Shown here piece after piece: positions 1 to 7,416 of a DNA stretch of 48,550 bases (position 1 is its first letter; the number at the start of each line of letters is the position of its first letter). Origin of the DNA: Craurococcus roseus (GTDB taxonomy: Bacteria; Pseudomonadota; Alphaproteobacteria; Acetobacterales; Acetobacteraceae); contig NZ_BAAAFZ010000027.1 in assembly GCF_039523795.1 (NCBI RefSeq), positions 1 through 48,550 on the forward strand, in the 5' to 3' direction. The translations under genes and the position numbers were made by a program. The notes below the pieces were generated by a model. The model saw only the letters and a list, made by a program, of their open reading frames with translations, had not been told where the DNA came from and did no database searches.

Positions 1-34
1 GGCACCACCCGCAGGGCACAGGGATTACGAGAGA

Positions 35-697
35 GTGAATTCACAGGAATTTAATCATCTCCCGCCGGATGGAGCCGGCCTGATGCCGCCCCCGCCGGCG
101 CCCGCCATCCGCGACGCCGCCGGCCTCGCCGCCTTTCTCGGCGCGGCGCCGGCGCTGCGCGACTCCCTCGCGGCCGTGGCGGCGCTCGCCCTCCCGGACG
201 CCTGGATCGGCGCCGGATTCGTCCGGAACGCGCTGTGGGACGCGGTGCACGGCCTGCCCTTCGGCACGAACCCGCCGGGCGACGTGGACGTGGTCTGGTT
301 CGACCCCGCCCGCGCTTCCGCCGAGGAGGACGCGGCTTTGGAGGCGCGCCTCCGCGCGATCCGCCCTGGCGTCCCGTGGTCAGTGCGCAACCAGGCACGG
401 ATGGCGGAGCGGAACGGCGACCCGCCCTACGCCGGCACCCTCGACGCGGTGGCGCGCTGGCCGGACACGGCGACGGCCGTCGCGGCGCGGCTCGACGCCT
501 CGACAGGCGCGGTGGAGGTGGCGGCGCCTTGGGGTGCGAACGACCTGCTCGCCGGCATCGTCAGGCCGACGCCCGCCTGCGCGACAAACTCCGCCAAGCG
601 GGAAGCCTTTGACCGCCGGATCGCCGAGAAGGACTGGCTCCGCCGCTGGCCGGGGCTGCGCGTCATCGACGGCCCGCCGCCGGGGCGCGCCGCTTGA
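35..697 (+). CDS. Nucleotidyltransferase family protein (DUF925/NTP_transf_6 type)
   Basis: This 220-residue protein resembles the uncharacterised nucleotidyltransferase-like family formerly called DUF925. The sequence shows GFVRNALWD at residues 61-69, followed by PGDVDVVWFD at 81-90. D83 and D85 sit where the metal-binding acidic pair of the polymerase-beta fold is expected. The C-terminal KREAFDRRIAEKDWLRRWP segment is also typical of the family. The open frame begins at a GTG at 35. An ATG at 83 (residue 17) has a GGAG about 10 bases upstream and may be the real start, which would remove a proline-rich leader. The substrate is unknown. The family call is fairly secure, the function is not. 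Confidence 0.75.
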   Translation: MNSQEFNHLPPDGAGLMPPPPAPAIRDAAGLAAFLGAAPALRDSLAAVAALALPDAWIGAGFVRNALWDAVHGLPFGTNPPGDVDVVWFDPARASAEEDAALEARLRAIRPGVPWSVRNQARMAERNGDPPYAGTLDAVARWPDTATAVAARLDASTGAVEVAAPWGANDLLAGIVRPTPACATNSAKREAFDRRIAEKDWLRRWPGLRVIDGPPPGRAA

Positions 698-705
698 CGC
701 GGCCC

Positions 706-1237
706 TCAAGCGGCCAACGCCGCCCCGCCCCGGCGGTCCAGCGTCGCTTCGACGAGCAGCGCCCCGCCCAATGCGGTGGAGCGCGCCCCGAGCGCGTCCG
801 CCAGCCGGGCCATCGCCCGGTTCTCCGGCGCGAACAGGAGCACCGCCGCGTCGGCGCCCTCGGCGAAGGCGATCGACACGGCGCGCGCGACGAGGCGGCG
901 CCCGATCCCTTCGCGCCGGTGGTAAGGGTGAACCGAGACCGCCACCTCCACCGTCCCCCGCGCCATGCCCGCCACCGGGCGCGCTTCCGCGACGCCGACC
1001 GCGGGACCGTCCGGAGCCATGGCGCCGACGACCACCGCGCGCCCGGGGTCGAGCCGCGCGACAAAGGCGCCGATGGCCGCGTCGTCCGCGGGCAGCAGGA
1101 AGCGTTTGCGCCGGTCCGCCGGGCCGAGCGCCAGCAGGTGGCGCTCCACGGCCGGCATGTCGGCCCGGCCGAGGCGGCGGACCGCCGGCGCGCCCGCGGC
1201 CNNNNNNNGCCGCCGCTGGCGGCGGTAGCGCGCTCAT
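706..1237 (-). CDS. GNAT-family N-acetyltransferase, start interrupted by a 7-N gap
   Basis: This is a GCN5-related acetyltransferase of unknown substrate. The clear part is 150 residues (706-1158). It contains the acetyl-CoA loop HRREGIGRRLVARA, preceded by a beta strand GTVEVAVSVHP and followed by the usual LLFAPENRAMARLADALG. Sequence upstream of the first ATG (1158) still reads like the family N-terminus (AVRRLGRADMPAVERHLLAL). The true start is therefore probably the ATG at 1237 (MSALPPPAA), on the far side of the N run at 1202-1208. The two parts are out of frame with 7 N but in frame if the real gap length is a multiple of three. The break is therefore most likely an assembly artefact rather than a pseudogene. 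Confidence 0.75.
1202..1208. other. Assembly gap (7 N) in the acetyltransferase gene
   Basis: Seven unknown bases lie in a GCC-repeat-rich stretch, probably an unresolved low-complexity join. They disrupt the 5' end of the GNAT gene. Confidence 0.95.
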
Positions 1238-1324
1238 GCCCGCCCCCGCCAGCCGGCCGCGATGCCCCGGCCCACGGCGCCAGAACGCCCGGGCGCGCGA
1301 GCGCCCGGATGGCGTTCAACCGAG

Positions 1325-1348
1325 CCGGGCCGGGCGAACCCGGCCCGG
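1325..1348 (-). terminator. Perfect 10-bp hairpin with TTCG tetraloop
   Basis: CCGGGCCGGG and CCCGGCCCGG form a perfect 10-bp stem. On the minus strand the loop is TTCG, a very stable tetraloop. It lies 16 bases past the stop of the secreted protein gene at 1365-1718 and is well placed to end its transcript. There is no strong T tract, so it would be a non-canonical terminator or an mRNA 3'-end stabiliser. Confidence 0.6.
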
Positions 1349-1364
1349 TCCGCGCGGGCCGGCA

Positions 1365-1718
1365 TCAGCCGCGCGGTCCCGCCGCCCCGCCGGCCAGCAT
1401 CGGAGCCGGCGCCGCATCGGGCGCGGAAGGCTCGGCGTAGCTCAGCACGGCGTCGTCGCCGCCGCCGGAGAGCGTGGCGAAGCGGCCCTCCCGCACCGGG
1501 TCCGGCCCGGCGTAGAGGATGGCGCCGTCGTCTCCGCCGCCCAGGAGTCGCGCCGCGCGGCCGCCGGCGACATTTCCGCGCTCGGCCGACCCCTCGTAGA
1601 CGACGCCATACCCGTCGCCGGTCTGCTCCAGGCGCGGCTGCGCGCCGGCCGGGCCAGCGGCGAGGCCGGTGGCCACGGCCACGGCGATGCCGGCCAGGAC
1701 GTTCGTGATGCTCTTCAT
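1365..1718 (-). CDS. Small secreted protein with duplicated GGGDD motif
   Basis: I do not recognise this 117-residue protein. Residues 1-26 form a Sec signal peptide (MKS, hydrophobic ITNVLAGIAVAVATGLAAG, then PAGAQ), so it is probably periplasmic or secreted. The mature part holds two related segments, LLGGGDDGAILYAGP and LSGGGDDAVLSYAEP, about 20 residues apart. They resemble isolated calcium-binding RTX-type turns. A third, weaker relative may be DGYGVVYEGS. A good GAGGAG ribosome site precedes the ATG. It lies upstream of nothing obvious and downstream of the DUF1127 gene on the same strand. The gap of 76 bases allows co-transcription. Confidence 0.65.
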   Translation of the reverse strand: MKSITNVLAGIAVAVATGLAAGPAGAQPRLEQTGDGYGVVYEGSAERGNVAGGRAARLLGGGDDGAILYAGPDPVREGRFATLSGGGDDAVLSYAEPSAPDAAPAPMLAGGAAGPRG

Positions 1719-1794
1719 GGTCGTTCTCCTCGATGCTTCGCGGCCGGTGATGCGGCCGCCGTTGTGTCGGCGTCCTCGTTGCCGGGTCCGGCGT

Positions 1795-2007
1795 TCAGCC
1801 GCGCGTCCGGCGCCAACGCGCCGCCTCTGCCCAGACGTCGTAGTGCGACAGGCCGAGGTCCCGCAGCGCCCGCTCGTCCATCGCCGCGAGCGTCCGCAGG
1901 TCGCGCGCGCGGACGCGCCAGGCGGCGAAGGCGCGCCGGGCCAGCGCGAAGGGGTTCGCCCGCGCGCCGCCGCTCCCGGCCGCGCCCGTGGTGCCGTCTA
2001 TGCTCAT
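1795..2007 (-). CDS. DUF1127 (YjiS-like) small protein
   Basis: This 70-residue basic protein carries a C-terminal DUF1127 domain (residues about 28-68). The family signature is clear in LRTLAAMDERALRDLGLSHYDV. Members are small, arginine-rich and very common in alphaproteobacteria. Some are linked to phosphate, stress or RNA-related regulation, but the role here is unknown. The N-terminal 25 residues are glycine/alanine-rich and not conserved. An AGAGGAGC ribosome site lies at proper spacing before the ATG at 2007. Confidence 0.85.
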   Translation of the reverse strand: MSIDGTTGAAGSGGARANPFALARRAFAAWRVRARDLRTLAAMDERALRDLGLSHYDVWAEAARWRRTRG

Positions 2008-2046
2008 GGTCGTGTGCTCCTCTTGGGCGCGCCCGCCATGCCGAAA

Positions 2047-2091
2047 GGCCCGCCGCGGCCGGGGCGCGCCTGGGGCGCCCGCGGCGGGGCC
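2047..2091 (-). terminator. GC-rich hairpin after the methyltransferase gene
   Basis: GGCCCGCCGCGG (2047-2058) pairs with CCGCGGCGGGGCC (2079-2091), with one bulged base. It sits directly after the methyltransferase stop codon at 2096. The minus strand reads TTTC after the stem, so it is a plausible but T-poor terminator. Confidence 0.5.
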
Positions 2092-2095
2092 GTAT

Positions 2096-3205
2096 TCAGG
2101 GTTTCGCTTCGATCACCATGTTGAACGGCGTCTCGGTGGCCACGCGCACGCGGGAGAACCCGGCCTCGCGCAGCACCGCCTCCAGCCGCGCCGGACCGGC
2201 CTGCGCGCCGAGCGCCGGGCCGTCGGCCGCCTGGTCCAGCGCCACCGGCGTGCAGATCATGGTGGAGGCCGCGTAGTACATGCGGCCGACCGGGTTGAAG
2301 TTGTCCTCCAGCCGGTCGGCGGAGCGCGGCTCCACCACCATGAAGGTGCCGTCCGGGGCGAGCGCCGAGCGGACGTGCCGCGCCGTGCCGACCGGGTCGC
2401 CCATGTCGTGCAGCGCGTCGAAGCAGGCGACGAGGTCGTAGCCCGCGCCGGGGAAGTCGGACGCGCCCGCCGCCTCGAAGGCCGTGTTCGCCGACACGCC
2501 GGCGCGGGCCGCCGCGGCGCGCGCGAAGGCGACCGAGCCCTCGTGGTAGTCGAACCCGGCGATCCGCGAGCGCGGGAATGCCTTCGCCATGAGCACGGCG
2601 GAAGCGCCGTGGCCGCAGCCCACGTCCGCGACGGACGCGCCGCGCTCCAGCTTCGCCGCGACGCCGTCCAGCGCGGGCAGCCAGCTCTCCACGAGGTGGG
2701 TCGCGTAGCCCGGCCGGAAGCACCGCTCGATGCCGCTGAACAGGCAAGGGCAGCGCCCGTGGTAGCCGGCGCCGCGCCCGCCGCGCTCGCGGAAGGCCCG
2801 CGCCACCTTGGGGGTGTCGAGGGCGTTGGCGTAGGCCAGCTCGAAATGGCCGAGCATGAAGACCGGGCTGTCCGGGCGGGCGAAGACCATCGCCTGCTCG
2901 GGCGTCATGGCGAAGCGGCCGGTGGCGGCGTCGTACTCGACGTAGCCGGCGGCGGCGTGGGCCGAGAGCCACTCGCGCACCAGCCGCTCCTGCGCGCCGG
3001 CGAGGCGCGCCAACGCGGCCGGCGTCACGGGGCCGGCCCCGGCCAGCGCCGCGTAGAGGCCCAGCTCGTCGCCGATGCGCACGAGCGGCACGATGAATGC
3101 GGCGCCGAGGTCGCCGAGCATCTTGCCCACGAAGGCGTCGAGCTTCGCGGGATCGGGCGCGGCGTCCGCGACGGCGGCGCGTTGGTCGAACGTTATGGCG
3201 TCCAT
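2096..3205 (-). CDS. Class I SAM-dependent methyltransferase
   Basis: This 369-residue enzyme transfers a methyl group from S-adenosylmethionine to an unidentified small molecule. An N-terminal helical/winged-helix region (about 25-105) resembles the dimerisation domain of O-methyltransferases. The Rossmann domain follows, with motif I VADVGCGHGASA around 182-193, an acidic residue in AGFDYHEGS, motif II-like YDLVACFDALHDMGDP and GTFMVVEP. The start at 3205 is supported by a GGAGGAGGAG ribosome site seven bases away. A longer in-frame opening upstream is compositionally non-coding. It is transcribed divergently from the winged-helix/hydrolase gene at 3688, so the two may be functionally linked. 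The family resembles methyltransferases seen beside regulators, but no substrate can be named. Confidence 0.85.
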   Translation of the reverse strand: MDAITFDQRAAVADAAPDPAKLDAFVGKMLGDLGAAFIVPLVRIGDELGLYAALAGAGPVTPAALARLAGAQERLVREWLSAHAAAGYVEYDAATGRFAMTPEQAMVFARPDSPVFMLGHFELAYANALDTPKVARAFRERGGRGAGYHGRCPCLFSGIERCFRPGYATHLVESWLPALDGVAAKLERGASVADVGCGHGASAVLMAKAFPRSRIAGFDYHEGSVAFARAAAARAGVSANTAFEAAGASDFPGAGYDLVACFDALHDMGDPVGTARHVRSALAPDGTFMVVEPRSADRLEDNFNPVGRMYYAASTMICTPVALDQAADGPALGAQAGPARLEAVLREAGFSRVRVATETPFNMVIEAKP

Positions 3206-3687
3206 GTCTTCTCCTCCTCCAGGTTCTTCAGGGGCCGGGCGCGCCTCGCGTCGGCGACCGCCGCGGTGCGCGCGTCGCGTCGCCTTCGGGCGCGGCGCAC
3301 GCGTGCCGGGGGCCTCCGCGCCGGGGCGGCGGGGCGTTCGGAGCGCTGTCCATAAGGCGCCTGCCCGGGCGGCGGCTGTGCGCCGCCGCACCCTCCGCCG
3401 CAGCGCCGCCGGCGCCGACCGCCGCACGCGACCGGCGCGCGCCGACGGCGGAAGGCGAGGACCGGCGAGCCGTCCCCCGCGGCGGCGGAACCCGTCGTCC
3501 CCAAGCGCGCCGGCCATGGCGCCCTCCCGCGAACCGCCCGGGGCCGATTTCCCGGGACGGTCGGCACCATGCCGGTGTGTGACGGGGCTCGCTTGAAGGA
3601 GGGCCCTACGTGCGCTTGAGATGTCGTCCATTTCCGCCCGACTCCGCTCGGGACGCCGCGCGGCGGAGGGCGCATCGGAGGGGAGGG
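3206..3687. other. Divergent intergenic region, no convincing gene
   Basis: These 482 bases separate two divergent genes. Open frames here have no recognisable product. The extreme GC content and several short inverted repeats (for example CGGCGCGCGCCG) give no clear promoter. Only the two ribosome sites at its ends are convincing. Confidence 0.6.
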
Positions 3688-4908
3688 ATGCGCTTCCATT
3701 TCGGCGATTGCGTCCTCGACGCGGACCGGCGCGAGCTGCGCCGCGCGGGGGAGCCGGTCGCGGTGGAGCCGCAGGTCTTCGACCTCCTGCTGCACCTCGT
3801 GCGCGAGCGCGAGCACGTGGTTTCCAAAGACGGCCTCCTGGACGCCGTCTGGAACGGCCGGATCGTCTCCGAGTCCACGCTGAGCAGCCGCATCAACGCC
3901 GCGCGCCGGGCGGTCGGCGACGCCGGGGCGGAGCAGGGGCTCATCCGCACCTACGCGCGTCGGGGCTTCCGCTTCGTCGGCGAGGTGCGGGAAGAGGGCG
4001 GCGCGCCGGGCCTGGCCGCCGCGGTGCCCGGCGGGCCGGCTGGCGCCGGGGTCCTGCCGCCGCCGCCGCCGCAAGAGGTCGCGTTCTTCCGCGCGCCCGA
4101 CGGCGTGACCCTCGCCGCCGCCTCCGTGGGCGAAGGGCCGGAAACGCTGGTGAAGACCGCCAATTGGCTCACCCACCTGGAGCAGGACTGGCGCAGCCCG
4201 TTCTGGTCGCACCTGCTCCGACACCTCGCGCGCGGCCGGCGCTTGGTGCGCTACGACGCGCGCGGCAGCGGGCTGTCCGACCGCGGGGTGCCCGACATCT
4301 CCTTCGGCGCCTTCCTCGGCGACCTGGAGGCGATGGTGGACCGCTTCGGCCTCCACCGCTTCTCGCTGTTCGGCCCTTCCCAGGGCGCCTCGGTCGCCGC
4401 CGCCTACGCGGCGCTGCACCCGGAGCGCGTGTCGCGCCTCGTGCTGCTCGGCGGCTACGCCCAGGGCCGGAACCGGCGCGGGTCGGAGGACGAGCGGGAC
4501 ATGGCGCGCGCCTTCGCCGCGCTGATCCGCCGCGGCTGGGGCGACGAGCGCTCCGCCTTCATGCGGGCCTACCATTCCGTGTACTTCCCGGGCGCGTCGC
4601 CCGAGCAGCTCCGCGGCTGGGCGGAGATGCAGCGCCTGTCGGCCACGCCCGAGGACGCCATGCGCATCCGCCTGGCCTGCGACGACATCGACGTGCTCGA
4701 CCTCTTGCCGCGCGTGCGCGCGCCGACGCTCGTGCTGCACTGCCGCGGCGACAACGTGGTGCCGCTCGAGCAGGGGCGCCGCATCGCCGCCGCGATCCCC
4801 GGCGCCCGGCTCGTGGTGCTGGAGAGCGACAACCACGTCGTGCTGCCCGGCGAGCCGGAATGGCCGCGCTTCGTGGGGGAGTTGGAGGGCTTCCTGCGCG
4901 GGACTTGA
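3688..4908 (+). CDS. Winged-helix (OmpR/CadC-type) regulator fused to alpha/beta hydrolase
   Basis: This 406-residue protein joins a transcription-factor domain to an enzyme domain. Residues 1-102 form a Trans_reg_C winged helix (PQVFDLLLHLVREREHVVSK, then WNGRIVSESTLSSRINAARR, ending in the wing LIRTYARRGFRFVGEV). A proline/glycine linker (about 104-128) leads to an alpha/beta hydrolase. The catalytic triad appears intact: Ser231 in GPSQG, Asp355 in HCRGDNVVPL and His383 in ESDNH. There is no transmembrane segment, unlike CadC. The start at 3688 has a GGAGGGGAGGG ribosome site; a further 26 codons are open upstream. The architecture suggests a cytoplasmic regulator that binds or hydrolyses a small ligand. 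It lies divergent to the methyltransferase gene, a likely target. Its effector is unknown. Confidence 0.85.
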   Translation: MRFHFGDCVLDADRRELRRAGEPVAVEPQVFDLLLHLVREREHVVSKDGLLDAVWNGRIVSESTLSSRINAARRAVGDAGAEQGLIRTYARRGFRFVGEVREEGGAPGLAAAVPGGPAGAGVLPPPPPQEVAFFRAPDGVTLAAASVGEGPETLVKTANWLTHLEQDWRSPFWSHLLRHLARGRRLVRYDARGSGLSDRGVPDISFGAFLGDLEAMVDRFGLHRFSLFGPSQGASVAAAYAALHPERVSRLVLLGGYAQGRNRRGSEDERDMARAFAALIRRGWGDERSAFMRAYHSVYFPGASPEQLRGWAEMQRLSATPEDAMRIRLACDDIDVLDLLPRVRAPTLVLHCRGDNVVPLEQGRRIAAAIPGARLVVLESDNHVVLPGEPEWPRFVGELEGFLRGT

Positions 4909-5041
4909 GCCCGGCCGCGTCCTGCGCGGCGCCGCGTGCGTGTGGCGCTGTGCGGGCAGGGGGTCCATGGCGCGTCTCCGTGCGTCGGCCCGCAACGCGT
5001 AAGCCAAGCGCGGCCGCCGCTGAATGACGGGGATGCCGCCC

Positions 5042-5109
5042 GGATTGACCGTCCGTCCAAATCGTTTCTATGCTTGACCGAGCGTCCAATGCGCTTGCTC
5101 GAACGTCCG
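5042..5109 (+). promoter_or_regulatory. Three imperfect direct repeats and a sigma70-like promoter before the AraC gene
   Basis: Three 18-bp copies occur at 5042-5059 (GGATTGACCGTCCGTCCA), 5071-5088 (TGCTTGACCGAGCGTCCA) and 5092-5109 (CGCTTGCTCGAACGTCCG). Copies two and three are 21 bp apart, two helical turns, as expected for tandem AraC-family half-sites. TTGACC at 5045-5050 and TATGCT at 5069-5074, spaced 18, could be the promoter, so binding would overlap it. The regulatory role is inferred. Confidence 0.5.
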
Positions 5110-5125
5110 CCGGAGGGTGGTGGGG

Positions 5126-6172
5126 ATGGGCACGGATGCTTTGTCCGACGTGCTGCGCGCCGTGCGGCTGACCGGCGCCATCTTCTTCAAGGTCGACGCG
5201 CGCGACCCCTGGGTCGCGGAAACGCCGCCCGTCGCGGTGTGCGCCCCGCATGTCCTGCCGTTGGCGGAACACGTCATCGAGTACCACGTCGTCCGCGGCG
5301 GCTCCTGCTGGGGCGGGCTGCTGGACGCCGCGCCGGTGCGGCTGGAGGAGGGCGACGTCATCGCCTTCCCGCAAGGCGACCCGCACGTGCTGTCGAGCGC
5401 GCCCGGCATGCGCCTCCCGCCCGACCTGGCGGCGCTGCGCGCGGCCGCGGCGGCCGCGGCAACGCGCCCCTATGCGATGAGCGTGGGCGAGCCGGGCCCG
5501 GCGACCGCCTCCATCGTCTGCGGCTTCCTCGGCTGCGACGCGCGGCCCTTCAACCCGTTGCTCGGCGCCTTGCCTCGGATGCTGCACCTCCGCACCCGGT
5601 CGGAGCGCGACGGCTCCTGGCTAGGCCACTTGGTCGGCGCGGCGTTCGCGGAGGCCATGGAAGGGCGGATCGGCGGCCGCTCCATCGTGTCGCGGCTGAG
5701 CGAGCTGATGTTCGTCGAACTGGTGCGCCGGCACGTGGAGGCGATGCCGCCGGAGGCCACCGGCTGGTTCGCGGGGCTGCGCGACCCGCATGTGGGCCGC
5801 GCGCTCAACCTGCTGCACGGCCGGGCGGCGGAATCGTGGACGCTGGAGCGGTTGGCGCGGGAGGTGGGGCTGTCCCGTTCGTCCTTGGCCGAGCGTTTCG
5901 CCAGGCTGATCGGGCAACCGCCCATGCAGTACCTCGCGCGATGGCGGATGCAGCTCGCGGCGGGGATGCTGGCGGACGGGAACCGGCAGGTCGCGCAGGT
6001 GGCGGCGGAGGTCGGCTACGACTCCGAAGCCGCCTTCAGCCGCGCCTTCAGCAAGATGGTGGGGGTGCCGCCGGCCGCTTGGCGCAGGGCCCGCCTGCGC
6101 CCGGCCGGCCCCGGCGGGGGCGGGGCTCCCCAGGACACGCCGGCCCCGCCCGTTCCCGCCCGCCTGTCGTAG
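5126..6172 (+). CDS. AraC-family transcriptional regulator with N-terminal cupin domain
   Basis: This 348-residue regulator has an AraC-type cupin ligand-binding domain (about 1-190; PHVLPLAEHVIEYHVVRGGS, then EEGDVIAFPQGDPHVLSS). A C-terminal double helix-turn-helix follows (about 220-325). The first helix pair includes WTLERLAREVGLSRSSLAERF, and the second contains VAAEVGYDSEAAFSRAFSKM with the typical GVPPAAWRRARL ending. The start at 5126 is chosen because GGAGG lies nine bases upstream; a GTG nine bases earlier has no room for one. Three direct repeats lie upstream and may mediate autoregulation. The aldolase-type gene follows 108 bases later on the same strand and is a natural target. 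The ligand is unknown. Confidence 0.88.
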   Translation: MGTDALSDVLRAVRLTGAIFFKVDARDPWVAETPPVAVCAPHVLPLAEHVIEYHVVRGGSCWGGLLDAAPVRLEEGDVIAFPQGDPHVLSSAPGMRLPPDLAALRAAAAAAATRPYAMSVGEPGPATASIVCGFLGCDARPFNPLLGALPRMLHLRTRSERDGSWLGHLVGAAFAEAMEGRIGGRSIVSRLSELMFVELVRRHVEAMPPEATGWFAGLRDPHVGRALNLLHGRAAESWTLERLAREVGLSRSSLAERFARLIGQPPMQYLARWRMQLAAGMLADGNRQVAQVAAEVGYDSEAAFSRAFSKMVGVPPAAWRRARLRPAGPGGGGAPQDTPAPPVPARLS

Positions 6173-6280
6173 CGGCCCGGAGCCCCGGCGGCGCCTCGCG
6201 CCGGGGAGGCTGTTCAAGGAGGCCGCCGCGCGGCCTAGGCTGCCGCGGACGACGACCAACGCCGAGGAGCAGACCGGCCG

Positions 6281-7384
6281 ATGCAGCCACCGCCCGCCGA
6301 ACCGGGTATGCGCGAGGAGGAGGTGGACACGCCCGCCCTCCTGCTCGACCTCGACGCCTTCGAGCACAACCTGGACCGCATGGCGGCGCTGCTGGAGCCC
6401 ACCGGCGCCCGGCTGCGCGCCCACGCCAAGACGCACAAGTCTCCCGTGATCGCGCGGATGCAGATGGCCCGCGGCGCGGTCGGGCAGTGCGTCCAGAAGG
6501 TGGCGGAGGCCGAGGTCCTCGCCTGGGGCGGCGTGCCGGACATCCTGGTGAGCAACGAGGTGGCGGGCGCGCGCAAGCTGGCCCGGCTGGCGGCGCTCAC
6601 CCGCATCGCGCGCGTCGCGGTCTGCGCCGACGACCCGGGGCAGGTCGCGGCCGTCGAAGCGGCCGCGGAAGCGGCGGGCGTCCGGCTCGACGTGCTGGTG
6701 GAAATCGACGTCGGCGCCGGCCGCTGCGGGGTGGAGCCCGGGCCGCCCGCGGTGGCGCTGGCGGAGCGCATCGCCGCGAGCCGGCACCTGCGCTTCGGCG
6801 GCCTCCAGGCCTACCACGGCAGCGCGCAGCACCGGCGCGCGCCGGCCGAGCGGGAAGGGGCCATCGCCGCCGCGGCGGAAGGGGCGCGCCGCACGGTGGA
6901 GCAGCTCCGGCAACGCGGCCTCGAATGCCCCATCGTCGGCGGCGCCGGCACCGGCACCTTCGCGCTGGAGGCCGGCAGCGGCGTGTTCACCGAGATCCAG
7001 GCCGGCTCCTACGCCTTCATGGACGCCGACTACGCCCGCAACGAGGCCCCGCCGCCCTTCCGGCAGTCGCTGTTCGTGCTGGCCACCGTCATGAGCCGGG
7101 CGGTGGCGGGCATGGCGGTGGTGGACGCCGGGCACAAGGCTGTGGCGGTGGACTCCGGCCTGCCGCTGGTGTGGGGGCGGCCGGGCTTGCGCTGCGTCGG
7201 CGCCTCCGACGAGCACGGCAGCTTCCGGGTCGAAGACGGCGAGGCGCCGGCGCTCGGCGAGAAGTTGCGCCTCGTGCCCGGGCACTGCGACCCGACCGTG
7301 GACCGGCACGATTGGTACGTCGGCGTGCGGAACGGCCGGGTGGAGTGCCTGTGGCCGGTGGCGGCGCGCGGCGCGATGTTCTGA
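6281..7384 (+). CDS. D-threonine aldolase-type PLP enzyme (alanine racemase N-terminal fold)
   Basis: This 367-residue enzyme belongs to the D-threonine aldolase / D-serine dehydratase (DSD1-like) family. Members use pyridoxal phosphate and a divalent metal to cleave or dehydrate D-3-hydroxy amino acids. The N-terminal TIM barrel carries the PLP-binding lysine in HAKTHKSP (K50). YHGSAQH and GGAGTGTF line the phosphate site. The C-terminal domain has the metal motif GHCDP, with His335 and Asp337 as expected ligands. Length matches the family. A GAGGAG lies 12 bases before the ATG. The AraC gene just upstream suggests inducible use of a D-hydroxy amino acid. Which of D-threonine, D-serine or 3-hydroxy-D-aspartate is used cannot be read from the sequence. 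Confidence 0.85.
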   Translation: MQPPPAEPGMREEEVDTPALLLDLDAFEHNLDRMAALLEPTGARLRAHAKTHKSPVIARMQMARGAVGQCVQKVAEAEVLAWGGVPDILVSNEVAGARKLARLAALTRIARVAVCADDPGQVAAVEAAAEAAGVRLDVLVEIDVGAGRCGVEPGPPAVALAERIAASRHLRFGGLQAYHGSAQHRRAPAEREGAIAAAAEGARRTVEQLRQRGLECPIVGGAGTGTFALEAGSGVFTEIQAGSYAFMDADYARNEAPPPFRQSLFVLATVMSRAVAGMAVVDAGHKAVAVDSGLPLVWGRPGLRCVGASDEHGSFRVEDGEAPALGEKLRLVPGHCDPTVDRHDWYVGVRNGRVECLWPVAARGAMF

Positions 7385-7395
7385 GTAAAAGAGGG

Positions 7396-7416
7396 GCGCC
7401 GCCGTCCTAGCGGCGC
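7396..7416 (-). terminator. Intrinsic terminator of the D,D-carboxypeptidase gene
   Basis: GCGCCGC and GCGGCGC form a perfect 7-bp stem around a 7-base loop that contains the TAG stop codon. On the minus strand the stem is followed by CCCTCTTTT, a good T tract for this genome. It lies between two convergent genes. Confidence 0.65.

Noticed and set aside
534..2276. Plus-strand open frame of 580 codons
   Set aside because: It crosses the N gap and three genes on the opposite strand, and is Arg/Pro-rich without any domain.
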